From: an uncultured Methylophilus sp.
GTDB taxonomy: Bacteria > Pseudomonadota > Gammaproteobacteria > Burkholderiales > Methylophilaceae
Direction of reading: 5' to 3'
DNA: 17,007 nucleotides
Assembly (NCBI GenBank): GCA_936943315.1
Contig: CAKZJM010000240.1
Location: forward strand, 1 to 17,007
The position numbers and the translations under genes were made by a program. Positions within the stretch are counted from its first letter, which is position 1. Every line of letters starts with the position of its first letter. Of the stretch, positions 1 through 9,012 are shown one piece after another. The notes beneath the pieces are model-generated. The model was not told the origin of the DNA. It made no database searches and saw only the letters and a list, made by a program, of their open reading frames with translations.

Positions 1-1
1 G

Positions 2-67
2 ATGTCGACGTTCGGGGAGGAGCGGCGGAGCAATCCGTATGTGGCGGATCGGATGTTTACGCGCTGA
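2..67 (+). CDS. C-terminal tail of an unidentified protein (partial, cut by window edge)
   Basis: Reading from base 2 the frame is open for 21 codons, ends in TGA at 65-67, and gives a tail finishing NPYVADRMFTR. The codons are GC-rich, like the neighbouring SDR segment and unlike the rest of the window. The pattern of a Ser/Thr, an acidic pair and then NP-aromatic is loosely like the end of glyoxalase II-type hydrolases. That is only an impression; the fragment is too short to name. It would converge on the minus-strand SDR segment, with the hairpins at about 71-154 between them. Confidence 0.3.
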   Translation: MSTFGEERRSNPYVADRMFTR

Positions 68-115
68 TTTTTCCTCCGCACAAAAGTGCGCGGAAGGAAT
101 TGCCGCTCACGAAGC

Positions 116-154
116 CCCTCTCGCCTTGCGCGAGAGACCCGCAAGGCGAGAGGG
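116..154. terminator. 15-bp perfect inverted repeat between converging genes
   Basis: The arms CCCTCTCGCCTTGCG (116-130) and its exact reverse complement (140-154) enclose a 9-nt loop. The hairpin lies just 3' of the stop of the minus-strand SDR segment (168) and after the + strand stop at 67. Neither side has a U tract, so it may be a factor-dependent terminator, an RNA 3'-end stabiliser or a dispersed GC-rich repeat. A second, imperfect hairpin (about 71-98) precedes it. Confidence 0.5.
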
Positions 155-167
155 AGCAGTAGCAGCC

Positions 168-1601
<1,434 letters not shown>

Positions 1602-1730
1602 AACGTGATCCTTTGATGAATGCGATATGCTAGTAGAGGCCTATTATTGACCAAATGTTCGCAAGTGCGTGATTGTATATACTGATGATAGTGATGAGTT
1701 TATTAAATACAAGAGGCCGCCGCGGCTTGC

Positions 1731-3482
1731 TTACAGCAGTTCACCGTTAAATTTCTTAATCAGCGGCTCAATTTTTTCCAGGTCACTAAACGACAGGATT
1801 TTTTTAGCCTGTTTGGCCAGCACGCTTTCTTCACTTTGCAAAATCTGTGATTTCACGCTCAAAATATGCGAAGGGTGCATGGATAACTGGCGCATGCCCA
1901 TGCCAACCAGCAGGCGTGTCAGCTTGATATCCCCGGCCATTTCACCGCATACCGAGACGGGTTTCTGATATTTTTCTGCGGCTTGTATGGTCAGTTGTAT
2001 CAGGCGCAACACGGCCGGATGCAAAGGGTTATACAAATGCGCCACGGCATCGTCAGCCCGGTCAATGGCCAGGGTGTATTGAATCAGGTCGTTGGTGCCT
2101 ATCGACAAAAAGTCCAGTTCCTGCGCGAAGGCCTCGGCGTTGATGGCCGCCGCTGGCACTTCTACCATGCCTCCCAAGTGTATATGCTCGTCAAACGGGA
2201 TATTTTGCTTGCGCAGGGATTCCTTGGCGCGCTCGAGTAGCAGCCTGGCCTGGCGCAGTTCTGCCAGGTTGGAGAGCATGGGGATCAGGATTTTGACCTG
2301 ACCGTAATGGGAGGCACGCAACAGCGCACGGAACTGCGTGTGGAAAATATGCGGTTCTGCCAGGCAGTAGCGCACGGCACGTAAACCCAGGGCCGGATTG
2401 GTCGCGGTGACCACTTCGTCCGGGTTGAGTTGCTTGTCGGCACCGATATCCAGCGTACGTATGGTCACCGGATAACCTTTCATGGCCTCGGCCACATGCT
2501 TGTAGGCTTCAAATTGCTCTTGCTCGCTGGGCATCTCGCTGCGGTTCATAAACAGGAACTCGGTCCGGTATAAGCCCACACCGACTGCGCCCGACGCCTT
2601 GGCACTGATCACGTCCTCAGGCACTTCAATATTGGCCAGCAAATCAATCGCCACGCCATCCACCGTGACGGCTTTGGTGGTTTTAATGCGTTGCAGCTTT
2701 TGTTGCGCCAGCTGCCACTGGTTTTGCTTGAGCCGATATTCAGAGAGGACTTCAGGGTCAGGGTTGACGATCACCATGCCCGCGGCGCCATCGACAATCA
2801 TCAGCTCGCCATCATCAATCAGGTCGCGCGCACGTTGCAAGGCAACAATCGAGGGAATATTCAAGCTGCGCGCAAGAATGGCGGTGTGCGAGGTGACACC
2901 ACCAACATCGGTAATAAACGCTGCAAACTGGTGGTGTTTAAACTGGATGGCATCGGCCGGCGAGACATCATGTGCTACCAGAATCATGGCCCGCTCCTGC
3001 CGGGCTTGCAGTTTCTTTTCGCTGGCGGCCAACTGGTCACGGCCGAGCAACACCTTGATGACCCGCTCCACCACCTGCACCACGTCCTGCTTGCGTTCGC
3101 GCAAATAGGCATCTTCAATGGCATCAAACTGCGCCACGATATCGTCCATTTGCTGCTTGAGCGCCCACTCGGCGTTGCACAGCTCATTGCGGATAATGGT
3201 TTTGGGCGCCTCGGACAGAGACTTATCGCTGAGCATCGCCAGGTGCGTATTGATAAAGGCACTCAGCTCGGCCGGAGCATTTTTAGGCAATTGTGCCTTG
3301 AGTTGTTCCAGATCCTGTTTGACCAAGCCAATCGCGCGTTCAAAGCGCGCAATTTCGTCTTCGACCCCGTCGGCTTCAATCTTGAAATGCACTACCTCTA
3401 GCAGCGCATGTGAAATCAGGTGGGCATGGCCGATGGCAATGCCACTGGACACACCAACGCCGTGCATGCTGAAGCTGGTCAA
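1731..3482 (-). CDS. ptsI: PTS phosphoenolpyruvate-protein phosphotransferase (enzyme I)
   Basis: Cytoplasmic enzyme I takes phosphate from PEP onto a histidine and passes it to HPr. The 583 residues have family length. The N-terminal HPr-binding/phosphohistidine domain carries GGVTSHTA with the phospho-acceptor His199. The C-terminal PEP-binding barrel carries Arg306 (LYRTEFLF), Arg342 (IRTLD), Asn464-Asp465 (SIGTNDL) and the active-site Cys512 (VCGEMAGD). The start is TTG at 3480-3482, directly after the ptsH stop. A GAGG/GGTGA stretch lies in the last ptsH codons, and the N-terminal SFxxHG..VSxGIAIG pattern of the family supports it. An ATG at residue 6 (3467) would cut this. It is the last clear gene of the hpf-hprK-rapZ-EIIA-ptsH-ptsI cluster. 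No EIIB/EIIC gene is seen, so its output is probably regulatory. Confidence 0.95.
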   Translation of the reverse strand: MTSFSMHGVGVSSGIAIGHAHLISHALLEVVHFKIEADGVEDEIARFERAIGLVKQDLEQLKAQLPKNAPAELSAFINTHLAMLSDKSLSEAPKTIIRNELCNAEWALKQQMDDIVAQFDAIEDAYLRERKQDVVQVVERVIKVLLGRDQLAASEKKLQARQERAMILVAHDVSPADAIQFKHHQFAAFITDVGGVTSHTAILARSLNIPSIVALQRARDLIDDGELMIVDGAAGMVIVNPDPEVLSEYRLKQNQWQLAQQKLQRIKTTKAVTVDGVAIDLLANIEVPEDVISAKASGAVGVGLYRTEFLFMNRSEMPSEQEQFEAYKHVAEAMKGYPVTIRTLDIGADKQLNPDEVVTATNPALGLRAVRYCLAEPHIFHTQFRALLRASHYGQVKILIPMLSNLAELRQARLLLERAKESLRKQNIPFDEHIHLGGMVEVPAAAINAEAFAQELDFLSIGTNDLIQYTLAIDRADDAVAHLYNPLHPAVLRLIQLTIQAAEKYQKPVSVCGEMAGDIKLTRLLVGMGMRQLSMHPSHILSVKSQILQSEESVLAKQAKKILSFSDLEKIEPLIKKFNGELL

Positions 3483-3752
3483 TTACTCACCCTCGCCAAA
3501 GTAGTCATTCACCAGCGCCTGTAATGCGGCCAGTGCCTGATCTTCATCCGGGCCGGTGGCTTCGATGTCTATGATGCTGCCCTTGGCCGCAGCCAGCATC
3601 ATGACCCCCATAATGCTTTTGGCATTCACGCGGCGCCCGTTTTTTTCTACCCAGACTTCGCTTTTAAACTGGCTGGCGGTCTGGGTAAATTTGGTAGAAG
3701 CGCGGGCATGTAATCCAAGTTTGTTAATGATTTCTAGGGAAAGTTTGGCCAT
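3483..3752 (-). CDS. ptsH: Phosphocarrier protein HPr
   Basis: This 89-residue HPr relays phosphate from EI to EIIA. His15 in LGLHARAS is the EI-dependent phosphorylation site. Ser46 in the segment AKSIMGVMML is the site used by HPr kinase/phosphorylase, whose gene lies three genes upstream. Having both sites means HPr can integrate PEP-driven and ATP-driven signals. The ATG is preceded by an A/T-rich stretch without a clear Shine-Dalgarno, 12 nt after the EIIA stop, so translational coupling is likely. The stop codon abuts the TTG start of ptsI. Confidence 0.96.
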   Translation of the reverse strand: MAKLSLEIINKLGLHARASTKFTQTASQFKSEVWVEKNGRRVNAKSIMGVMMLAAAKGSIIDIEATGPDEDQALAALQALVNDYFGEGE

Positions 3753-3764
3753 AAATGTTTAAAG

Positions 3765-4172
3765 TTATTGTGCGTGATGACAAGTGGTTTTGGTAAAGTG
3801 GACGACGCCATCACGGCCGCCACTCAATGCTTTCTGGATACAGGAATGCAGGCCTTCGTGGCGGTAATTCAATACGCGTACCAACATGGGCAGGTTGACC
3901 CCGGCCACGCCTTCGATTTCATCGGGCGTCAGCAAGCGGGTGACGATATTGCAGGGGGTGGCGCCATAAATATCTGACAAGACCAACACGCCCTGCCCAC
4001 TATCAAGGTTTTTGACCAGCGCCTGTGCCTTCGGCAAGATCTCGGTCGGGTCGTCGTGTTTGGAGATTTCAAGAAAATCGAGCTGTGCCGGGCGGTTGCC
4101 CATCACATGGGTCGCGCAATCGATCAGGCTGGGGCCCAGGCTGCCATGCGCAATAATCAATACACCAATCAT
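3765..4172 (-). CDS. PTS system mannose-family EIIA component
   Basis: A 135-residue stand-alone EIIA of the mannose/fructose/sorbose family. The N-terminus has the beta strand followed by AHG with phospho-acceptor His9, and the central LSDIYGATPCN segment is typical of the fold. No EIIB, EIIC or EIID gene follows, unlike transporting mannose systems. It is therefore probably a terminal phosphate acceptor or regulator in the HPr/HPrK circuit, as in other betaproteobacteria with incomplete PTS. It lies 24 nt after rapZ and 12 nt before ptsH. The tail is rich in His/Cys (TTCHHAQ), of unknown meaning. Confidence 0.92.
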   Translation of the reverse strand: MIGVLIIAHGSLGPSLIDCATHVMGNRPAQLDFLEISKHDDPTEILPKAQALVKNLDSGQGVLVLSDIYGATPCNIVTRLLTPDEIEGVAGVNLPMLVRVLNYRHEGLHSCIQKALSGGRDGVVHFTKTTCHHAQ

Positions 4173-4196
4173 AATTTTACTCTCAGAGTCCGTGAA

Positions 4197-5078
4197 TTAA
4201 GGGGCGGCGGTGGCGTGGGCATCCTGTAACTCACGATGTCGTGTCATCACTTGATGCTGTTGCTTGAAATAAGCCCCGAGTTGTTCCACCAGGTAGACGG
4301 AACGGTGTTGCCCCCCAGTGCAGCCAATGCCGACAGTGACGTAGCTGCGATGGTCGTGATAAAAGCTTGGTAGCCATTTTTCTATATAGTGCTGAATGTC
4401 ACGCTGCATTTCAAGCACCATGGGTTCATTTTGCAGATATTGCTGAATCGGGGCTTCTTTGCCATTGTAAGGACGCAAAACCGGGTCGTAATGCGGGTTA
4501 GGCAGGCTGCGCACATCAAACACAAAATCTGCATCGAGCGGGATGCCATGCTTGAAGCCAAACGAAATAAATGACAATACCAGTGAGTGCGGGCGTGCCT
4601 GCTGGTAGCTATGCTCAATTTGCAGCATCCAGTCACGCGTATGGTGGCGCAAGGCATTGGCCGAGAGGTTGCTGGTGTCTACATGGTGGCCCAGGTTGTC
4701 CAGGCCTGAGAGCAGGTCCCGCTCATGGTTAATGCTTTCGTCCAGGGCCTGGTCTGGTGTGCTCAGCGGGTGCTTGCGCCGGGTTTCAGAAAAACGTTTT
4801 ACCAGCGTCTCCAGGCTGGCATCGAGGAACAGCAGGTGCACCGCGATGCCTTGGGTTTTCAGCGTTTGCAGGATATCCGGCAGCGATTCAATGGCAATGC
4901 TGCGGCTATCAATGCTGACAGCCACTTTGGCCGCGTCACGGTCGGCAACATGGTTCTGGATATGTGGCAACAAGGTGGCGGGCAGGTTATCAATACAGTA
5001 ATAACCACTGTCTTCAAACACGCGTAAAGCGATGGTTTTACCCGAACCAGACAAGCCTGTGACGATCACCAGCTGCAT
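4197..5078 (-). CDS. rapZ: RNase adapter / nucleotide-binding protein RapZ
   Basis: The 293-residue protein has an N-terminal P-loop GLSGSGKT (8-15), CIDNLP (28-33), a central GFKHG (174-178), LPNPHYDP (192-199) and the C-terminal signature GCTGGQHRSV (252-261). All are hallmarks of the RapZ (formerly YvcJ/YhbJ) family. In enterobacteria RapZ binds a small RNA through the C-terminal domain and directs RNase E in the control of glucosamine-6-phosphate synthase. In betaproteobacteria the exact target is not established. The ATG has an AAAAGG Shine-Dalgarno 8 nt upstream that overlaps the hprK stop (gap 13 nt), so the two are coupled. Its place between hprK and PTS genes agrees with a PTS-linked regulatory role. 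Confidence 0.96.
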   Translation of the reverse strand: MQLVIVTGLSGSGKTIALRVFEDSGYYCIDNLPATLLPHIQNHVADRDAAKVAVSIDSRSIAIESLPDILQTLKTQGIAVHLLFLDASLETLVKRFSETRRKHPLSTPDQALDESINHERDLLSGLDNLGHHVDTSNLSANALRHHTRDWMLQIEHSYQQARPHSLVLSFISFGFKHGIPLDADFVFDVRSLPNPHYDPVLRPYNGKEAPIQQYLQNEPMVLEMQRDIQHYIEKWLPSFYHDHRSYVTVGIGCTGGQHRSVYLVEQLGAYFKQQHQVMTRHRELQDAHATAAP

Positions 5079-5091
5079 GTAGCCAACCTTT

Positions 5092-6042
5092 TCATCTTAA
5101 TTTGCTTTCCCTCAGCATGATTTGTTTTTGCCGTTGCGTGAGCTGTTTGGTGGCATTCACGCCGCGCAAAAGCAACATGTGGTTGCGCACGGCTGCTTCT
5201 ACCAGCACGGCAATGTTGCGGCCAGCCGCAATGGGGATAATCACCTTGCTGACTTCCACATCCAGCACGTGCTGGGTTTGGCGGTTTGCGCTGAGGCGGT
5301 CCAGGTCCTGGGGTTTCATTTCATCCGCCAGTTCCAGCTGTATCATCATATCCAGGGGTTTGGTCGGTTTGACCGCATTGTCGCCATAGAGTGCGCGAAT
5401 ATTAAGGATGCCCAGGCCACGTACTTCGAGAAAGTCTTGCAGCAGCTCCGGGCAGCGGCCTTCCACGCGTTCGGGTGAGATGCGGTAAAAATCGACAATA
5501 TCATCCGCCACCAAGCGGTGACCGCGTGAAATCAGTTCCAGCGCCAGTTCGCTTTTACCAATGGCGGCACTCCCGGTGATCAGCACGCCAAAGCCTTGAA
5601 CCTCCATAAACACACCATGCATGCTGGTGGTTTCTGCCGTCGCCACGGCCAGGTAGTGACTCAACAACTCCATGAGTTGCGGGCTGATCATGGGCGTGGT
5701 GAATAAGGGGGTCTGCGATTGTTGCGCTGCTTCGAGCATGATGGCGGGGACTTTTTCGCCATTGGCCACCACCACCATGGCCAGATCTGTTGAAAACAGG
5801 TTGCTCACCGCCTGTTGCAGGGCGAGGATGCTCAAGCCGCCAAGGTAATCCATTTCTGCACAGCCCAACACCTGCACGCGGTTGGGGTGCACAAAATTCA
5901 AATGCCCAACCAGCGCCAGCGACGGTTTGGTCACGGTGCCTGAGTTCAGGATTTTTTGCCCACCAGACTCGCCAGCCACCCATTTCAATTTGAGTTTGCT
6001 GCGTATCTGTTTGTACAAGTCAGCGACAGAGATTTGCGCCAT
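5092..6042 (-). CDS. hprK: HPr kinase/phosphorylase
   Basis: This bifunctional enzyme phosphorylates and dephosphorylates HPr at Ser46. The N-terminal domain is followed by the kinase domain with His149 (MHG), the P-loop GSAAIGKS (164-171), Asp187/Asp188 (VADD) and the family signature LEVRGLGILNIRALYG (212-227). This numbering counts from an upstream GTG at 6063. I place the start at ATG 6042 because homologues begin MxQISVADLY; neither start has a good Shine-Dalgarno. The P-loop has Ala-Ala where most family members have Ser-Gly, although the GxxxxGKS frame is kept. The target HPr, with Ser46 intact, is three genes downstream, and the gene is followed by rapZ after 13 nt. Confidence 0.95.
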   Translation of the reverse strand: MAQISVADLYKQIRSKLKLKWVAGESGGQKILNSGTVTKPSLALVGHLNFVHPNRVQVLGCAEMDYLGGLSILALQQAVSNLFSTDLAMVVVANGEKVPAIMLEAAQQSQTPLFTTPMISPQLMELLSHYLAVATAETTSMHGVFMEVQGFGVLITGSAAIGKSELALELISRGHRLVADDIVDFYRISPERVEGRCPELLQDFLEVRGLGILNIRALYGDNAVKPTKPLDMMIQLELADEMKPQDLDRLSANRQTQHVLDVEVSKVIIPIAAGRNIAVLVEAAVRNHMLLLRGVNATKQLTQRQKQIMLRESKLR

Positions 6043-6146
6043 ACGGGTTGTCAACGCGTCCACAAGTGTTGAGGCTCATTTTACAACCGAATGTGAGGTG
6101 GTGGGAGAGAAACGAGGTAAAAGTAATATAGAAGTGGGGTGTTTGA

Positions 6147-6172
6147 ATTCTCTACCCGGGTGGGTAGAGAAT
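6147..6172. terminator. Perfect 11-bp hairpin between hpf and hprK
   Basis: The arms ATTCTCTACCC (6147-6157) and GGGTAGAGAAT (6162-6172) pair perfectly around a 4-nt loop. The hairpin lies 13 nt 3' of the hpf stop and about 105 nt before the hprK ATG. In the transcribed (minus) direction the stem is followed by TTCAAACACCCC, not by a U tract. It is therefore not a standard intrinsic terminator; an RNA-processing or attenuation element that lowers hprK-operon expression relative to hpf is possible. Confidence 0.55.
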
Positions 6173-6184
6173 GTAAGGCAAAAC

Positions 6185-6511
6185 TTAAGAACTCAACTGG
6201 TGTTTCACTGCACCACCGGATTTATGGTGGTCACCGTTTTTTTCCTTGTGTTTTAATACCTGACGGTCAAGTTTGTCAGTAAGCATGTCGATGGCACTGT
6301 ACATGTTCTCGTCGGTGCAGGCAGCGTGCAAATCGTTGCCTGGAACATGCAGTGTGGCTTCAACCTTTTGGGCGAGCTTTTCAACAGACATGGTGACTTT
6401 GACATCGATCACATGGTCGAAGTGATTGCTGATACGCGTAAATTTCGATGAAACATAGTCGCGTAATGCCGGAGTGATTTCTAAATGATGTCCAGTAAGT
6501 TGTAAATTCAT
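6185..6511 (-). CDS. hpf: Ribosome hibernation-promoting factor, short form
   Basis: This 108-residue HPF/YfiA-family protein binds the decoding region of the 30S subunit and promotes ribosome dimerisation or silencing in starved cells. It starts MNLQLTGHHLEITPALRDYV, keeps the central LHAACTDENMYSAIDMLTDKLDRQ segment, and ends in a basic, His/Lys-rich tail. It lacks the C-terminal dimerisation domain of long HPF. An AAGGAG Shine-Dalgarno sits 8 nt before the ATG. In many proteobacteria hpf follows lptB-rpoN; here alkB lies upstream instead, across a 192-bp gap. The gene therefore probably has its own promoter and heads the PTS-regulatory cluster. Confidence 0.94.
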   Translation of the reverse strand: MNLQLTGHHLEITPALRDYVSSKFTRISNHFDHVIDVKVTMSVEKLAQKVEATLHVPGNDLHAACTDENMYSAIDMLTDKLDRQVLKHKEKNGDHHKSGGAVKHQLSS

Positions 6512-6549
6512 GACAAACTCCTTTTCTCAGAAATGGTGCCTTTCCAGAG

Positions 6550-6569
6550 CCAATTGCCTTATCAATTGG
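6550..6569. promoter_or_regulatory. 7-bp inverted repeat upstream of hpf, possible operator
   Basis: CCAATTG (6550-6556) and CAATTGG (6563-6569) flank a 6-nt spacer, about 40 bp upstream of the hpf ATG. The position fits a regulator-binding site in the hpf promoter region, but no regulator is known from the sequence. The rest of the 6512-6703 gap is A/T-rich near hpf and shows no convincing sigma-70 promoter. Confidence 0.35.
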
Positions 6570-6703
6570 ATAGAGAGGACAGTTTCAGTTTACTCTTTTG
6601 AGAAACAGATGCAACCCGGAAGTGACATGGTTTTTTGATGTTAATCAGGGGTTGTGAAGAATTTTTGCAGTGCGTTTAGCGCTTGCTTTACAGCGTTTCG
6701 GGC

Positions 6704-7348
6704 TCAGCCCGCCCTTCTCAGCGTGAGGTTGATACGCCTGTTGCCGGTGAGTGGGTGCATGCCCGGTTTAATGGTGTTCACCCCGTGGTAAAAGCGGCGG
6801 CTGGGGCCACCCCACACCACCACATCGCCATGCTGTAGCGGGATCTTGACGGGTTTATCGCTACGGGTTTTACCGCCAAATAAAAACGTGGCAGGCAGGC
6901 CCAGCGAGACCGAGACAATCGGCTGCGAAAAATCTTGTTCGTCCTTGTCCTGATGCAGCCCCATTTTGCTGCCAGGGGCATACACATTGACCAGGCAGCT
7001 GTCAGGCACAAAATCAGCATAACCCGCTTTGTTGGCGGCGGCTGCGGCTAGCTGCAAAATCATGTCAGGCAGTGGTGCCCACGGTTCACCAGTCACCGGA
7101 TTGGTTGCGCTATAGCCATAGCCTTGCGCGTCACTCACCCAGCCCAAGCTGCCCAAACTGCTTGTTTGCACCGACATGAAATATCCCATCGGCGTCATCA
7201 TGCGCTGCGGTGGGTTGGATGCCAAGTGCTGCTGTAGATAGGGCCATAGCGTATCCATCGCCGGTAGTGCAAAGCCAGGTAACCAACAGGCGCCTGCTGC
7301 CAGCTGAATCACGTCCGGGCGTTGTTCTGTAAATAAATCGGTTGTCAT
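6704..7348 (-). CDS. alkB: Alpha-ketoglutarate-dependent dealkylase AlkB
   Basis: AlkB oxidatively removes methyl groups such as 1-methyladenine and 3-methylcytosine from DNA and RNA using Fe(II), O2 and 2-oxoglutarate. The 214 residues match the length of the E. coli enzyme (216). The iron ligands are His132 and Asp134 (LHQDKDE) and His188 (FYHGV). The 2-oxoglutarate residues are Asn121/Tyr123 (VNVYAPGS) and Arg205/Arg211 in RRINLTLRR. The start lies 24 nt after the upstream deacetylase-like gene, so the two may be co-transcribed. No Ada-type box or ada gene is seen nearby. Use in formaldehyde- or methyl-stress repair would suit a methylotroph but is inference. Confidence 0.95.
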   Translation of the reverse strand: MTTDLFTEQRPDVIQLAAGACWLPGFALPAMDTLWPYLQQHLASNPPQRMMTPMGYFMSVQTSSLGSLGWVSDAQGYGYSATNPVTGEPWAPLPDMILQLAAAAANKAGYADFVPDSCLVNVYAPGSKMGLHQDKDEQDFSQPIVSVSLGLPATFLFGGKTRSDKPVKIPLQHGDVVVWGGPSRRFYHGVNTIKPGMHPLTGNRRINLTLRRAG

Positions 7349-7372
7349 GGCCAGTGAGTTGAAAATGGTGCC

Positions 7373-8296
7373 TTAGTGCATCCACTCAATACGGACATTC
7401 TTTTGTCGCGCAAGTTTTTCCATGTGCGGAATGGCGCGCTCCAGGTTCACCAAATGATCAGCCGCGGTTTCTTGATGAAAACCCAGCACCATCACGGGTT
7501 TCTGGGTGGTCAACAATTGCTCAAACAGTTGCACCAGCTGTTTGGCGCTGGTGTAGTCGGCCAAGGCCGCATTGTTAGGGTACTCCATCAGCCCTACGCT
7601 GAGCGCGAACGGTTGTTCAATAGGGGTGCTATGCGGATGCAACTGCTTGAGCAGGCGCACCATGGTGCTGTCTTTGTGCCAGCGCGTCGTGAGCAGGTTG
7701 GCATCAATATAAGAGCTATCCCAGCTAAACCGGTTAGCCTCCAAGGCTGCCTGTAGCTTTGGGCCAAACTGCCAGGCGCCAGCGCGGAAATGACGCGGAG
7801 GTTGAAAGCCATTTTTAACCAGCAGCTCGCTACTGCAAGCAACCAGTTGCGTCAGTTCAAGCTGGCTATAAGCGTACTCCAGGCTGACCGAATAACCGCA
7901 ACTGGTTACGGCGCAGTCGTCTTTAGCCTCGGCAATCGAAGGCGCGGTTTGAAAGGGCACACCGCAATATTCAACCAGTGAGCGCATGGCATGCACATGC
8001 AAGCCAACGGTGTCATGAGGCAAAAAGGTACTGCGGATATGGCTGCCGATTTGGGCACGGTTCACGCCCGGCTGTATAAAATAGGCAGGATTAATCAGGT
8101 GCAATAAGGGGATCTGCGGAAATTTCTCCCTGAACCTGCGCATGGCCTGAAGATTGTCTTCTTCAAGTGAAAGACCTTCCCAGTCAACCGTGACCCACAA
8201 CTGCATCACCTCGGTCGCCTTCAATGGTAAGGCCAGGCAGGCTATCAGGGCCGTCACAACAATTTTTCCAAATGTGTCAGCGGCCCTGGGTAACAT
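7373..8296 (-). CDS. Exported polysaccharide deacetylase-like protein
   Basis: A 307-residue protein with an N-terminal hydrophobic segment (residues about 10-27), probably a cleaved signal peptide. The body resembles the NodB/polysaccharide-deacetylase barrel. It has WVTVDWEG (34-41) with candidate metal/catalytic Asp38, HVH (100-102) in the place of the second motif, HFRAGAWQFG (169-178) like the FRxPxW motif, and a late GFHQE. The usual TFDDG and HxxxH forms are not present, so catalytic activity on sugars is unproven; it may be a divergent member. The ATG lies only 3 nt after the stop of the upstream exported protein, showing coupling. The substrate is unknown. Confidence 0.65.
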   Translation of the reverse strand: MLPRAADTFGKIVVTALIACLALPLKATEVMQLWVTVDWEGLSLEEDNLQAMRRFREKFPQIPLLHLINPAYFIQPGVNRAQIGSHIRSTFLPHDTVGLHVHAMRSLVEYCGVPFQTAPSIAEAKDDCAVTSCGYSVSLEYAYSQLELTQLVACSSELLVKNGFQPPRHFRAGAWQFGPKLQAALEANRFSWDSSYIDANLLTTRWHKDSTMVRLLKQLHPHSTPIEQPFALSVGLMEYPNNAALADYTSAKQLVQLFEQLLTTQKPVMVLGFHQETAADHLVNLERAIPHMEKLARQKNVRIEWMH

Positions 8297-8299
8297 CGC

Positions 8300-8872
8300 T
8301 TATTGCTGAGCGCATTTGATGGAATGCTGCACCATTCTGCCATCCATCAGTTGTGAGGTTTGCTTGGTAAAGCGGCAATCTTTTTCGGTGTCCAGCGTCC
8401 ACTCGGTGTTATCAATTTCCGTGTAACGGTCTCTATCCCATGACCAGATAGAATCATGTCCACGCGTGGGTTCGTCGCCCATTTCTTTCAGTTTGCGGTA
8501 GCCGCTCAATTTCTTGTCCATGATTTCCAGCGTGTGCGTGGCCTGATGGGTCCAGATCGGTTTCGCCGTTTTTGCTTTCATCGAAAACAGCCACATCGGG
8601 CAGTAATGCGCATTACAAACACACATATGCGCGGGCTTCACCAGGTAAGCTTTTGAAGAGGCATTCAGCTGAACCACCTCAGCTTCAAATACCTCATGGG
8701 GCTTGACGTCCTGGCAACTGGCAATCCGGCTCGGGGCGACTTCTTTAGTCAGGTAAGCACTGATGTGGGCAGGCAGTTTAGCCGGATTCTGGAAGTGTTT
8801 TTCTATGCTGTATTCTTCAGACGCCATTAAGGCAGACGGGATCAGGAATATAAGCAGCAAAAGTGTTTTCAT
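8300..8872 (-). CDS. Exported six-cysteine protein of unknown function
   Basis: I do not recognise this 190-residue protein. It has a clear signal peptide (MKT, then a Leu-rich core, cleavage near MA-S at residue 17). The mature part has six cysteines (53, 84, 86, 91, 166, 187), three of them in CVCNAHYC. In the periplasm these could form disulphides or bind metal or a cofactor, but no CxxCH haem motif is present. Trp-rich segments occur near 143-158. It is the first gene of a set with the deacetylase-like gene and alkB, and is transcribed away from the hairpin array. Only a weak GAG Shine-Dalgarno is visible before the ATG. Confidence 0.7.
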   Translation of the reverse strand: MKTLLLLIFLIPSALMASEEYSIEKHFQNPAKLPAHISAYLTKEVAPSRIASCQDVKPHEVFEAEVVQLNASSKAYLVKPAHMCVCNAHYCPMWLFSMKAKTAKPIWTHQATHTLEIMDKKLSGYRKLKEMGDEPTRGHDSIWSWDRDRYTEIDNTEWTLDTEKDCRFTKQTSQLMDGRMVQHSIKCAQQ

Positions 8873-9012
8873 GAAAATGACTCATTGATTGCAAACTAGT
8901 ATTTTCCAGCAAATTTGAATTTTTTGCCTCTAAATCTTCAATCTTTACACTATCCGCGACCGGTTAACCCCTAGCAAAAAGAGCGATACGCCTGTCTTTT
9001 CTTCTGTGGGCT

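Noticed and set aside
1602..1730. Intrinsic terminator after ptsI
   Set aside because: A GC-rich palindrome (near 1713-1727) follows the stop, but its centre leaves no loop and no U tract follows directly.
6537..6553. Sigma-54 promoter for hpf
   Set aside because: GG and GC dinucleotides are correctly spaced in TTGGCTCTGGAAAGGCA, but the -12 TTGC element reads AGGC and the RNA would start almost in the Shine-Dalgarno. Too weak to annotate.
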